Shown: piece by piece, positions 1-11,729 of the stretch | Layout: the number at the start of each line of letters is the position of its first letter | Numbering within the stretch: the stretch's first letter is position 1 | Assembly: GCA_030522415.1 (NCBI GenBank) | Contig: CM060107.1 | Location: forward strand, 4,080,847 to 4,144,846 | Reading direction: 5' to 3' | DNA: 64,000 nucleotides | Source: Channallabes apus | Lineage: Eukaryota > Chordata > Actinopteri > Siluriformes > Clariidae | Program-made: the position numbers and the translations under genes | Notes under the pieces: model-generated | Databases searched by the model: none | Told to the model about the DNA's origin: nothing | What the model saw: only the letters and a program-made list of their open reading frames with translations

Positions 1-10
1 CCTACGCCCT

Positions 11-44
11 TGTGTGTGTGTGTGTGTGTGTATGTATATATATG
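11..44. repeat. TG/TA microsatellite
   Basis: A run of TG dinucleotides passes into TATG/TA. Simple sequence, no coding signal. Confidence 0.85.
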
Positions 45-792
45 GAAATATAATTAATATTTTCGTGTTTAATTACAAAAAAAAACATTTTAATGGTTAG
101 TGATTGTTGCAGACATTTACACTATTTTTGAGAACTATTAAGTTCTCCTTCAACGTGTCATAGCCGATAACTGCCCCTTTGAAGCCTTTGAATGGTGTTA
201 AAAATACTTGCAAAACAAGTATTGCAGCCATACATTGGAGGGAACTTCTGAGGTGGTCAGTGATTGATGGCACGGTCGGTCGGAGGGGGTTGTGATCACA
301 CCTATAGATCTTTTGTTCTAGGCTATCGGTCAAATATCTCTCCACTTGGAAGCAAAAACATGCAAGGGATTTCAGCATCTCGACGCACATACTAAGCTGT
401 TTATAAAGTAGACACTGTTTGTTTTTTCATTTTGTAATCTTTCCCGTGTTTACCGTGTACTGTACAATGTATATTCATTTTTTAATGAATTACTGTAAAT
501 AAACTACACATTCCGTTGATTCACCAGAAATGACTTTTCTGTTTTTTTTGTGTGTGCTAAACTAAACTTCAGGGTCAAAGTAATAGCGATTTTATTTGAA
601 AAGTATTATATATTTACAATGCTGATAAGTTCAAGCTTAGCTTCATATATAAACTGCTTCAAAGTCTTTCCGTGACCGCTGAAATCCGACAGACGCAGGG
701 CTCAAGGGAGGTGTGTCTGTGTGTGTGCGCGCGCGTGTGTATGTGTGTGTGTGCGCGTGCGCTGTAGCCTGTCCTATTTCAGCGGATTTTTC
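45..792. other. Unassigned AT-rich sequence
   Basis: An open frame of 97 codons runs on the minus strand at 97-390, beginning MCVEMLKSLACFC, but I recognise no domain and see no supporting splice sites. The segment 711-762 is alternating TG and CG dinucleotides, a low-complexity tract of alternating purine and pyrimidine. Nothing else can be assigned. Confidence 0.5.
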
Positions 793-1405
793 CGCTACCG
801 CAGATCAGTTTATCAACTTGTAATATATACATTTTAGGAATATATTAACATGTGCAGACATTTAAGGTTGCGCTGCCCTCTCTTGCCCCTGCGTAGAGCC
901 TACACACACACACACACATCTATCTATCTATCTATCTATTATATAAATACACATTTGGAATCTGCATCTACATTTTCTGTTACAAGTATAGAATTAGGTT
1001 CAGCTGAGACTCATGATCAATGGTGTTAGGGTACTTATGTAGTGATAATTAGTTTCAGCCAAATCATTAAACTAACAATGGACTATGACACTCTTGAGAG
1101 GGGATATGAAGGTGTTATTCATTTATTTATTCTCTACAAGGGTGCGAACTACAGTACAGACCAAACTATAACTCTCCCTTACTACTATAAAAATTCTAGA
1201 CATAAACAAACAAAATACAGCTTTTTTTCCTCAGAGGTAAACGGAAAAGTGAAGTTGTTCAGCTGTTCACTGTCACTGCAGCTTCTTCAAAGTCTTCCCA
1301 CTCCGTGACCACTGAAATCCGACACGACACCACGTTAGGCTACGTCTTGACTCATTTGTATACCGACGGTGATTGGATGTTTCCCGAGGGCTCAGGGGAG
1401 TGTGT

Positions 1406-1437
<32 letters not shown>

Positions 1438-1859
1438 CTGTGTGTGTGTGTCTACAGTATGTGTACAAAATACAGCTTTTTTTTCAGAGTTAAACGGAAA
1501 AGTGAAGATGTTCAGTGTCACTATGCAGATGTTACACTCAGTGGAGTTACCGAAATCATTGGTTTAGTCCTCATTGAGCTTTTGTTCCTCTTATGTGAGC
1601 ATAAACAGTGAAACATTCCACAGGTTTAAAATACACCGCGGCCAAGTGAACCACGTTCCCGTCGAACGAAACGAGGCATAATCGTGGTGTTTGCTTCGGT
1701 TATGACACACCATAGTTTATTACCTGCTGTGGTAGATCTGAATATTTATTCAAACACAATAATAAAGCTTTATATCCTCAGGAGGGCTCAGTACATTGTT
1801 TTAGCGATAGTTTCACGGAAGCGAGTTCAGAACTAATCTAACCAAACCAAAAAAAAAAA
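793..1859. repeat. Direct repeat, copy A (partner 4804-5519)
   Basis: This roughly 1-kb stretch recurs in the same orientation at 4804-5519. Both copies start at CGCTACCGCAGATCAG and contain a CA/TCTA microsatellite, then TGGACTATGACACTCTTGAG and GCGATAGTTTCA near the end. Copy B lacks about 340 bp (roughly 1451-1788 here). The short open frames in both copies, which begin MDYDTLERGYEG, are shared because the DNA is duplicated. They have no recognisable domain and I do not call them genes. The TG tract at 1402-1451 generates several spurious frames. Confidence 0.8.
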
Positions 1860-2385
1860 TAGCTGAATAGTTTTGTTCTTCAGAAAAGATATCTGAAGTC
1901 ACAGAGAGATCCTGCTCTGTAGAAGCTGCCTCAGTCTATTTGTGCAATTACTCCATCCCGCCCTTATCAATGATAGTATAGTAATGATGTCGCTGTTGAT
2001 TATCTGTTCTTGTGCTTTTGAAAAATAAATATTTTTTTCTAAGAACATGTAATAGGATGGTGTTTATTGCATATATGTATGTTTTTTTGTAATAGGCAAG
2101 TATATCAAAATAATTTAACTGTTTAATAGACATGGGTGTTTTTTTTACAGATTCACTGTAAAACATGAAAATAATAATAACCTATTTGTGAGGTAGAATT
2201 AACCCAACATTCCAGTTAAAATGAACCAACAAACCCCAAACATATGGGTAGAACATTTGAACCATTTATGTGGTAGAATTAACCCAGCATTATAGTTAAA
2301 TATCACCTAGCATTTGGATTGAATATTTAACCCATCTTTCTGGGTTAAAAACAACCCAGATTGTTTTTAACCCAGCATTTTTTAG

Positions 2386-2388
<3 letters not shown>
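1860..2388 (+). mobile_element. CACTA/EnSpm 3'-end fragment
   Basis: The segment matches the 3' ends of the two CACTA copies at about 40164-40702 and 41443-41973. All share GATCCTGCTCTGTAGAAG, then GAGGTAGAATTAACCCA, repeated AACCCAGCA motifs, and an end in AACCCAGCATTTTTTAGGGT. The final G of the terminus is replaced by a TA repeat. No 5' end is visible nearby, so this is a truncated copy. Family assignment rests on the CACT...AGTG-type terminus and subterminal AACCCA repeats. Confidence 0.75.

Positions 2389-2450
<62 letters not shown>
2389..2450. repeat. (AT)n(AC)n microsatellite
   Basis: About 26 AT units are followed by five AC units, directly abutting the CACTA terminus. Confidence 0.95.
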
Positions 2451-2451
<1 letters not shown>

Positions 2452-2558
2452 GACATGCGTGTGTCATTTTAATTCAAATGAACATTTTAATCTGTGCATG
2501 GGCGTCAACTCGCACGTTCTGTAATGTTCCATTGTCTTTTAGAGCCCATTACTAAAGC

Positions 2559-4804
2559 AGGTTACTAAAACCTGGCTTACTACCTATAAAAAATATTTCA
2601 ATTTAACTCATGGATCTCAATCACAGATGACACGACAAATTATATACTCTGAAACGTTCATTTGAACATTTAAAATGTTAATACAAAAATACAAAAACAT
2701 GAATACTAATGTTATCATGGTGTAAATTATTAACATTAGATTAGGTCCTGCCCTTAATTAATCCATATTATAATTACTTTTACATAGTATAGTTACTGGA
2801 CTGACATTACCAAAACTAGCTATTTGATTTAGCCTTTCTAAAATCAACCCATATATCATTTATAATCAGAAAACATAAAACATATTATGATCTGTTCAAC
2901 AGCCCATCTGTTTTAATTTAGTTTGTATTTTTTATTATTCATAAGACAACCTTTCAGTTTTGTAAATATTTTAGTTATAGTGTGTTAAGTCTTACAGTTA
3001 CTATAAAAAATATATATATATAAACATAATATGATCTTTTTGAGTTATAATGTTTTTTTTTTATTATTCATAAGAAAACCTTTCAGTTTTGTAAATATTC
3101 TAGTTATAGTGTGTTATGTTTTTTTTAGGTTAAACGGTTTTGAGAATTAGACCATCCAGCTTAGATAAATGTTATGTCATTGATAAAATCTGGATTAAGG
3201 ATATTCATTCATTCATTCATTCATCTTCTGTACCGCTTTATCCTCTATTCAGGGTCGCGGGGGACCTGGAGCCTATCCCAGGAGACTTCGGGCACTAGGC
3301 GGGGTACACCCTGGACAGGGTGCCAATCCATCGCAGGGCACACACTCATACGCACATTCACACACTCATTCACACACTACGGTCAATTTGGGAACGCCAA
3401 TTAGCCTAACCTGCATATCTTTGGACTGTGGGAGGAAACCGGAGTACCCGGAGGAAACCCACCAAGCACGGGGAGAACATGCAAACTCCATGCACACAGA
3501 GACGGGAATCGAGCCTGGCCGGGGAATCGAACCCAGACCCTGGAGGTGCAAGGCGACGGTGCTAACCACTACACCACCGTGCCGCCAGGATTAAGGATAT
3601 TTTATTATATAATTATATATATATATTTTATTTTTTTTAGTTTCCCCCTGAGGGATTGCCACCTTATTGTGGTCTGGGGGTTTGCGTGCCTCAACACAAT
3701 TCAGCAAATACAATACTGTTACTATACAGTAAGGCCAGGTAAAAACAGTGCTCGAACATGATGCCCCCCTCCCCCCACCCCGTGTTGTCTGGTCTAGAAC
3801 GGCGCTGCCTCTGACCGTCTTTTGTCTTGTAAATGAGTATTCTCACTCACCTTCCAATCCCCCCAGCGCACACACTCTGTTTGTACTGTAAACTGTACTG
3901 TAACTGTGTTTGCTATGGCACTTGGTTATACACAGTACTTTAATGTATGGAACACTTACTTAACTTACTGGTTTGGTTTAAATATCGCTTATTACCTTAT
4001 TCAACAAAATAAATTCATTATTAACGTATTGAAGTATTTTAGTTAAGGACAAAAACTGTGCTTGTGTTTAGAACTGCTGAACAGCCGAAAACACACACAC
4101 ACCCATCCCCCCACCAAAAACACACACGCACACACAGAGCAATTAACACCAGGAGTGGAAGGTGACAAACCTCAATGGAGAATACCAAGTTTGTCGTTGC
4201 TCTTTTGGAGTTCTTAAAACCCAAAACATTTATTTATACTGAGAAAAAATTATTATGGGTCACAATCACAAACACAAATACATATAATCAAGTGTTTAAC
4301 TGGTTTCATTTGTTTCTATGATCAATAATTATTATTTTCAGCCCAACTCTTTGACTATTTAAAACAAAGTTGTGTCCCATTTTTTGCCCATTGAAGTTGT
4401 TGGTTCAACTAAACAATTTTTAAATACCCAAACAATCCCCCAAAATTAAAACACGCAAAACATGACTTTAACAATTCAATTTATTCTTCCAAAACTAGTC
4501 AAAGTTAAAACAGTAATTAATATAAAACAGATGAATACATGTTGTCTTTTTGCTTAAAGTTCATTAAACAACCCGGATACACCAGCTGCTTATAAGTCTC
4601 TATCTATAGTCCTTTTACATTAAAATAAAAAAAATTTCAAATATCAAAACTATTACATATTTGTTATTAATAATGTTATTACTTAACAGTTTAAGTCTTT
4701 GTTTCCCCCAAAGTACTGTATCAGACATTTTGCAGTTCTATGTTCAGAATATACAGTAGACCTGATCAAACATCATTCTAAAGCTGTCGGACTGTGACGT
4801 CATC
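2559..4804. repeat. Inverted duplicate of 36742-38477
   Basis: The reverse complement of this segment is found at 36742-38477. Matching ends are AGGTTACTAAAACCTGG (2559) and GTCGGACTGTGACGTCATC (4786-4804). The copy here is about 0.5 kb longer, mostly because a SINE has inserted at 3206-3587. Shared landmarks include a TTAGTTTCCCCCTGAGGGATTG block and the GATTTCAACAA/TTAACTGG regions. No transposase is present. The pair may be copies of one repeat family or a segmental duplication. Confidence 0.85.
3206..3587 (-). mobile_element. tRNA-derived SINE with 14-bp TSD
   Basis: Read on the minus strand, the element begins GGCGGCACGGTGGTGTAGTG with a Pol III A-box-like TGGTGTAGTGGTTAGCAC and a B-box-like GGTTCGATTCC. 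It continues through the conserved GTTTGCATGTTCTCCCCGTG body found in many teleosts and ends in a GAATGAATGAATG tail. The 14-bp direct repeat GGATTAAGGATATT flanks it at 3192-3205 and 3588-3601. The homologous segment near 37970-37990 has the uninterrupted empty site. Short open frames within it are incidental. Confidence 0.9.
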
Positions 4805-5519
4805 GCTACCGCAGATCAGTTCATCAACTTGTAATATATACATTTTAGGAATATATTAACATGTGCAGACATTTAAGGGTGCGCTGCCCTCTCTTGCCCC
4901 TGCGTAGAGCCTACACACACACACACACACACACACATCTATCTATCTATCTATTATATAAATACACATTTGGAATCTGCATCTACATTTTCTGTTACAA
5001 GTATAGAATTAGGTTCAGCTGAGACTCATGATCAATGGTGTTAGGGTACTTATGTAGTGATAATTAGTTTCAGCCAGATCATTAAAACTAACAATGGACT
5101 ATGACACTCTTGAGAGGGGATATGAAGGTGTTATTCATTTATTTATTCTCTACAAGGGTGCGAACAACAATACAGACCAAACTATAACTCTCTCTTACTA
5201 CTATAAAAATTCTAGACATAAACAAACAAAATACAGCTTTTTTTCCTCAGAGGTAAACGGAAAAGTGAAGTTGTTCAGCTGTTCACTGTCACTGCAGCTT
5301 CTTCAAAGTCTTCCCACTCCGTGACCACTGAAATCCGACACGACACCACGTTAGGCTGCGTCTTGACTCATTTGTATACCGACGGTGATTGGATGTTTCC
5401 CGAGGGCTCAGGGGAGTGTGTGTGTCTGTGTGTGTGTCTATGTGTGTGTGTCATTGTTTTAGCGATAGTTTCAAGGAAGCGAGTTCAGAACTAATCTAAC
5501 CAAACCAAAAAAAAAAAAA
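4804..5519. repeat. Direct repeat, copy B (partner 793-1859)
   Basis: Near-identical to 793-1440 and then to 1788-1859, with the intervening part deleted. A further short match follows, GTGTGTCATTTTAATTCAAA at about 5597 versus about 2460. The duplication therefore originally extended past the CACTA fragment, and copy B has lost it. Confidence 0.8.
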
Positions 5520-7866
5520 CATCCGAAGCTTCAAATAGAATGAACGAACTAATGAAATTGATATATATGTAATTGATATACTGTATACACAGACGTGTGT
5601 GTGTCATTTTAATTCAAATGAACATTTTAATGCTTTCTGATACACTTATCAACTTATCCACATAAACTTATCAACACATACTCTCCGTGCACGCACATAC
5701 AATCTCTAAAAAAGTAAAATTAATAACATACATATACAAATAAACAAAAATATAAACGTCTATGTATATTGAAGTTTACGGTGAACGCAGAGTCGGCTAA
5801 GCACATGTGATGACGCGCGCGCCCTCACCTCTTGTTACGACTGCCTATTTGGCCAAAAAATAATTGAACGATATGCCTGGTCCTGGAAAGAGACAATAAA
5901 TATATATATTTTTTATACATTTATTGCATTGTTTGTTGTTTACAGTCAAGCCATCAACATACAATAAAATGTAAACATGAGATCTAAACTAAAAACTGTG
6001 CTCCCTGTGCTGGTGCTGGCAATATCATCTCTTTGTTCTGCTGTCTCCGGCTCCCTCCCTGGTCCTGAACCGTACCATACATACCAGATCAAGAACTTGA
6101 AGATGAAGATTATATCTCTGGTCTTCTCTTTGACGGGTTCCTCCCTAGTTTCTGATGATCTCAATTAGTTTGTAGTGTTGCTTGTCCAAGGAAACCAGTA
6201 ATCTTGCTTGAAGTGGAGCAGATATAATTCTCAGAAACTCATTACTGATCTTTAAAAAAAAAAAAAAAGGTAAAAACAAAAATTGGACTGGCTCAAGTTC
6301 TTATGTTAGCAAATCTTAATTACAGTGTGTATAAAGTATAGAAAGCAGTACACTACAAACAGCACTCACTCCAAATTAGCTTGTTCTATGTTTACGTCAC
6401 TTTCCTATTAATTTTTACATCGTTAACCAACGGTACTTAAATATAATTATTTTCTTCGGCGCCGCTGACTTACTGTATAAACTCCGGTGTTTTTGAAAAT
6501 CACCACGTTAGTTAGCTAATGCTAATGCAGGTAATATAGGTGGTTTTAGCTACAGTAGCAAACACGGACACAAAACTCAATCTACAAAGTAGTTGTTCCT
6601 GACATAAATCATGAATTTGCTCATAGAAGAGATACATTTAACATAGAAATGACATGGGTTTGCTTTCTTACCTGGTTTAAAGGAGTTTTCTTTGAGAATC
6701 TCCACCCGCATGTGATTCAGTCCGTGAAAATGCTGCGTCATGAGACACGGTTTGAAGCAGAAATGTCCTTTGTGAATGGATTAGATTTAAGTTTAATCAG
6801 GGGCTTTAACTAACAGTAACTGAAATACAGGTTCTGATATCCTTCCTTACTTGTTTCAACGTCATGCTCCGGTTTGAGGCGGAAATAAAATTATACCGGC
6901 AAAACTATGGTCTAAAGACTGCGCATGCGCAAATCACACTCAACCTAATAAGAGTACCTTGATCAAAATGAAATATTTCACTTTGGTTTCCTGCTGTAAA
7001 CAGCATTATACTAAAAAAAAAAAAAAAAAAAAAAAGATTCACCCATAAGCATAAATTAGACACTTCAGTTAAAAAGAGCAAATTATTTTTTTTACTAATG
7101 GAATGAGAAAAAAAACACATTAAACTAGGTTTACTTTTTTCAGTGGATCCCTCAATAATTTCTGTCTCCTTTGCCTGTGTTTGATAATGTGAAGCACATA
7201 TACACTCATTCATCATGAAAGATCTATTATAAAACAAAATAAAATTCATGTTCGCTTCAGCACTGTTCTTCCGCGTCCTTACATTCATTGTTGTACTTGG
7301 TCCGGCTTTTAGATAAAGTCCTTCCATGCGCCATCTGGCGGATATTCAGTGAAGCGCAACACATTTATTTAAAATTCCCGAATGTTGCCTCCGGCAAGAC
7401 GCGGCACGCCGCACGCTAAATTGCGGCATCCCGCGGGAAAACACGCAGGGTTTTAAGGGCGACATCTGTAGCTAGGTTATAGCTGGATTAATTTATTTTT
7501 TGTTTATGTTGTGTTGGTATTTTACCAATAAAACTTTTATATACATCTTTAAAATATCGTCTATTGTAGGCCTACTTATCTTCCACAAGCGTTGCAGCTA
7601 ACATGTTTAGTTGATATAGCATTATGTCAGTCAATCAGACTCGCAAGACACCTTGTGAATGCATGAATGCATTTTGTTTTCACCGTGTCATTCCCATTAA
7701 ATAATGTGAAGCTATTGTGATGTGCGAAGTTTTTATGGCAGCTATGTAACTACCATTGACAGTAATAGGCACAGGAATATTTAAATGCAGTAAATTTAAA
7801 ATATTGTTTTCTTTACTGTAAACTGTCTTAATCTGATCTCTCTTCTGACTTTGAACTACTTTACAG
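5520..7866. other. Unassigned; contains a weak signal-peptide-like ORF
   Basis: No homologous gene is recognisable. At 5977-6168 (+) a 63-codon frame begins MRSKLKTVLPVLVLAISSL, a good-looking signal peptide followed by a possible cleavage site after SAVSG. It is short, has no matching downstream exon that I can define, and could be chance. A poly-A tract lies at 7014-7035. A GC-rich palindromic patch is at about 7395-7440. Confidence 0.35.
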
Positions 7867-9265
7867 ACAATCGATTTCATACTAATGCTAAGATTAAGGA
7901 ATTTCTGGGGTTGGAGTCTGATGAAAGGAACAAGCTGCCTAAGAAAAGGGCCTCACTCCCACCAACAAGATATACTGTACAGATTCAGATGAAACTGATG
8001 TTGAGAATACACCGGTAGGACTGTTTGCGTGGAACTGAATGAATTTCATGCATATAATCACACACCATGTACTTAATTACTGAATTGAATTGTTTGCAGA
8101 CATTTAAAAACAAAACAAGATATTTGGTATTTTTAAACCTAGGTCCTATTGTTCGTTAGAACAGTGAAACTGACAGTGACAAACAGGCTATGCAAACGAA
8201 GCATACAAAGGCAAGACAACAAAGTAACCTGGTTGTTTTTGCATCTGACTATGCCCAAAATGAGGATGGCTTTACTCCACTCCAAAATGAACATTTTGTC
8301 ATTAATCACTTACCCCCATGTCATTCCACACCCGTAAAAGGTTAGTTCATCTTCAGAACACAATCTAACATGTTTTGGATGAAAACTGGGAGGCTTGTCA
8401 CTGTTCCATTGACTGCCAGGAAAATACCACTGTCAAGACTCAAAAAAGTATGAAGGGCATCGTCAAGTAGTCCATCTGCCATCAGTGGTTCAATCTGAAT
8501 TTTCTGAAGTGACAAATTCTTCTTGTATGGAAAGAAATTATAAATAATGACTTTATTCAAGGTTAGCACTGTCGCCTTGCACCTCCAGGGTCCGGGTTCG
8601 ATTCCCCGGCCAGGCTCGATTCCCGTCTCTGTGTGCATGGAGTTTGCATGTTCTCCCCGTGCTTGGTGGGTTTCCTCCGGGTACTCCGGTTTCCTCCCAC
8701 AGTCCAAAGACATGCAGGTTAGGCTAATTGGCGTTCCTAAATTGACCATAGTGTGTGAATGAGTGTGTGTGTGCTCTGTGATGGATTGGCACGCTGTCCA
8801 GGGTGTACCCTGCCTCGTGCCCTGAGTCTCCTGGGATAGGCTCCAGGTCCCCACGACCCTAAATACAGGATAAAGCGGTATAGAAGAAGACGACTTTATT
8901 CAACAATTTTCTGGGTCTTGACAGTGGTATTTACTAGGCACTCAATGGGACAGTTACAAGCCTTCCCTCCCGGTTTTCAATCAATTTCAAACTCACAACT
9001 TTCTGGGATTCCATTTGGAAGCCTACTGTAGTTCCCTAAACACTAGACCACCCACCTCCCCCAAGCTGCTGTTGATCTGTTTAACTTGATAAGTCGTCAT
9101 TAACTGTGGTCTACCTTGCTTCCTAAGAAGAGTATTTTTTTTTTACTTTCATTTATTTGTCTTACAGCAGCAACATTGCAAAACTGGCCTCATGTGGTGC
9201 CCTCCAGCATTGATGCAGCCATCAATGCCAAAATTACTGAAGTTAGAGGAAAGAAGAAAACGTAA
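7867..9265 (+). pseudogene. Decayed multi-exon gene fragment
   Basis: Three exon-like blocks are visible. The first (7867-8014) has acceptor TTTACAG and donor GTAGGA and reads NRFHTNAKIKEFLGLESDER, then shifts frame into an acidic SDETDVENTP stretch. The second, around 8143-8235, encodes SETDSDKQAMQTKH. The third (9168-9265) has acceptor TCTTACAG and reads ATLQNWPHVVPSSIDAAINA to a TAA. The frame shift and the SINE between the last two blocks argue for a relic. The family is not recognised; it may be a transposon-encoded nuclear protein. Confidence 0.3.
8561..8891 (+). mobile_element. 5'-truncated tRNA-derived SINE with TSD
   Basis: Same family as 3206-3587 but on the + strand and starting inside the A-box (GGTTAGCACTGTCGCC). 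The B-box GGTTCGATTCC, the GTTTGCATGTTCTCCCCGTG body and the ATACAGGATAAAGCGG tail are all clear. The 12-bp repeat GACTTTATTCAA flanks it at 8549-8560 and 8892-8903, showing retroposition. Confidence 0.9.
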
Positions 9266-9308
9266 AAACATCCAGAAACCTTAATGCTCTTTGATGATTG
9301 ATGGCCAG

Positions 9309-11729
9309 CACTGAAAAAAATTTGGAGTAGGATTTACTCAAAAAATGTTAGGAAAGTTTTTTCACTTAGAAAATGTGAGTAATTTCAATAGAATTTCCAA
9401 GTAAAAACTAAACACAAAGAACTGTAGCTTTAATTAGAAAATCTCAGTAAAGTAAAGTTTAATTGGAATTTCCTAGTAAACTGTATTGACTGTTTCTTTA
9501 TATATTTTACTCAAGGAATGCTTATAAATGTTTTTTTTTTACACAATAATCCTAGTTATCTTATTTTAAATAGAGTAACCTTTACTTTAAATATTATTTT
9601 AACATTCGATGTTGTTTATGTATTTAAATGGTGGTCAATAAAATAACACTGACATACATTTTACTTGAAATCTTTTATTTCTTTGAGATTCCTTAACAGA
9701 TGAGAGCATGAAAAAAAAGTAGTAAAACTGCATTTGTTTGATAAATGGTACACTATAGTGCATTTTACTCCAGTAAACTTTTTTTTAGAACAACCACAGT
9801 GCATTAAAGTGCATAAACATTTAAACATATAAAACCTTTAAATATAACATGAACAATCTCAGTTGCAGATATAAAATACAAAAGTATAAAAGTGCAAATA
9901 ATGTTAAACTAGTAGCTGCCTTTCTTGCAAAAAACAAAACAAAACAAAACAAAAAAACACAGTAAAACAGCATAAGTGCAATAAGTGCAAGTACTGTAGT
10001 GCCCAACTAGATTACAAGATTTCTATGTAAAGAGTTAACCTTTGGAGAAAACTTTAAAGCATCTAGCCCAAGAAAGATTTTCTGGAACACTTCAAATGTG
10101 TTTCTCAGCTTTGGGGGATAGCTCAAATTTAGGGAGTAAATGCAGCCCATGAGTAAAATACATGCATTTGTGAGATTTTTACATCCCAGCAGCACCTCAG
10201 TACCCTCGATGACAATGATGACATCAGATATACTGGCATCTTCCTCTTCTACAGATCTGCTCAGTACAATGATTTTCATGACATGACGGGCGAAAGTATC
10301 CTTAATCATGTCTCTGCTGACATCCTGTGAAATATACAAATCAGAGCAAAGTGGTTAAAATACTGTACAGTATCACCTTATCAATTTCTATATATAGCTA
10401 TCATACCCAATAGTAGAGGTAAACAATATAAATAAAGTTCAATGTAATATTTGCCTTGTACAAGTGCATTTTAAAAACTAACGTTAATCCTGTGTGATTA
10501 AGACGCGAAAAACAGGGTGATTATTAAATTTCGGCAGCTCGAACTTTACTGGGACAGAATGCTAGAACACGACAGGGCAATGCCTCGAGCTAAGTTTGCA
10601 CGGATGTTAAAACTCATTTTTACAATAATCGTCTGACAAGATTAAGGTCATATGTGACCTTCTAGATTTTTCTCTCTCTGACCCGGTTTATCCCACCCTT
10701 CATCAGCACACGCACTCAGGACTTGGATGATGTTGCAATTTATTGCATTTCATTAGCACATTAGCACATGGCAAAACCAGGTACATCAAAACGGAAATAA
10801 AAGTATCAAAATACCACAGATATTGAACAAAAATACACTTGACAGATGAATCAATACCTATGCTGTTGAATACCTTTCAAACAGTGCCTGACATTTCTTG
10901 TGAAATTATATTTTTTACTTTTATTGTGGAGCTACAACAGATTGCAACTTACCCACAGCAGTTCTCCACAGCTCTGCTGCAGACTGTTCGAACACAGTGG
11001 GAAACAGCGCCACTGGCGTAACCAATAGGAAGCGCATTCACATTAACGTAGGATTTACTTACAGAACTCATATTTATATCTGTGTAACATTTATAGTTAA
11101 CTCTGTCAACTATATTAATAGCTTCATTTAGTAATGTTTTAACTCTGTTTAACAAAACTAAGATTAAGTTTTAACGTTATCCAAACATCTGTTAACTCTT
11201 TTAACATGAACACTTTTAGCACTTGTACCTCAATAAAAAAAAGAAACGGTAGGCACAAACCACTGGGGCTGCAGATAGCTTAATGACTCTACACTTTTCT
11301 GCAAATATATTTCAATTAATTACTTAGCATATTAATAACTTACCGTGGTAAAATTCACATTAGCCGTGGTGAAATCTCTCTTCCTTTCCTCTGTGCGCGC
11401 CGCTTCAAACTTCGGAGCCAAAGCGGAAGTACGTCACGAGTCTGCGTGCACGCAGTCCATTACCTTGCCGAACTGAGTACATTTTACTTTAAGTTGTTCA
11501 GTTTTGGTGTGATTTGATTAGATGGCAAACACTAAGTAAATATTACTGAGGAGATTGTATTTAAATTTACATATGTATTTTAGTATAATAAATTACAAAG
11601 AAACTGCAAGTAATGTACTGAATTAAACATGACATTTTTAAGTAAAAAGACAAAATAGTATTTGTTTGTAAAACATACTTAAATAATGTTACCATTATTT
11701 ACAAGGTCAAAAAATCACTTTTTACAGTG
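9309..11729 (-). mobile_element. Non-autonomous CACTA-like element
   Basis: The ends are CACTGAAAAAA at 9309 and TTTTTACAGTG at 11729, with a 2-bp AG duplication on each side. The terminal zones carry repeated ACTTA/AAGTAAA motifs. On the minus strand the 5' side holds a CpG-containing promoter-like patch near 11385-11450 and a SAMD3-like last exon (10007-10324). No transposase is visible. I infer a CACTA/EnSpm derivative from the CACTG ends and the short target duplication. Confidence 0.65.
10007..10324 (-). pseudogene. SAMD3-like C-terminal exon (isolated)
   Basis: An acceptor (TATTTCACAG) opens an exon reading DVSRDMIKDTFARHVMKIIV and ending VFQKIFLGLDALKFSPKVNS before a TAA. The ending matches that at 62508-62747 (LELDGIKLSPKVQALK), and it corresponds in position to the last exon of the SAM-domain gene at 40939-41250. 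Upstream exons of a complete gene are not visible in the element, so this is probably a captured or leftover terminal exon. Family naming is from recall of fish SAMD3-like proteins. Confidence 0.5.

Noticed and set aside
1273..1611. Overlapping frames through the TG tract on both strands
   Set aside because: They are translations of a dinucleotide repeat (CVCVCV, THTHTH) and carry no domain.
2361..2555. Frame rich in YIYIYI
   Set aside because: It is the TA microsatellite; the same applies to 25287-25520, 17553-17750, 37774-37998 and 50168-50371.
3388..3594. Frame containing GIEPGRGIEP and its antisense
   Set aside because: It lies inside a SINE. The same frame appears in the SINE at 8342-8854.
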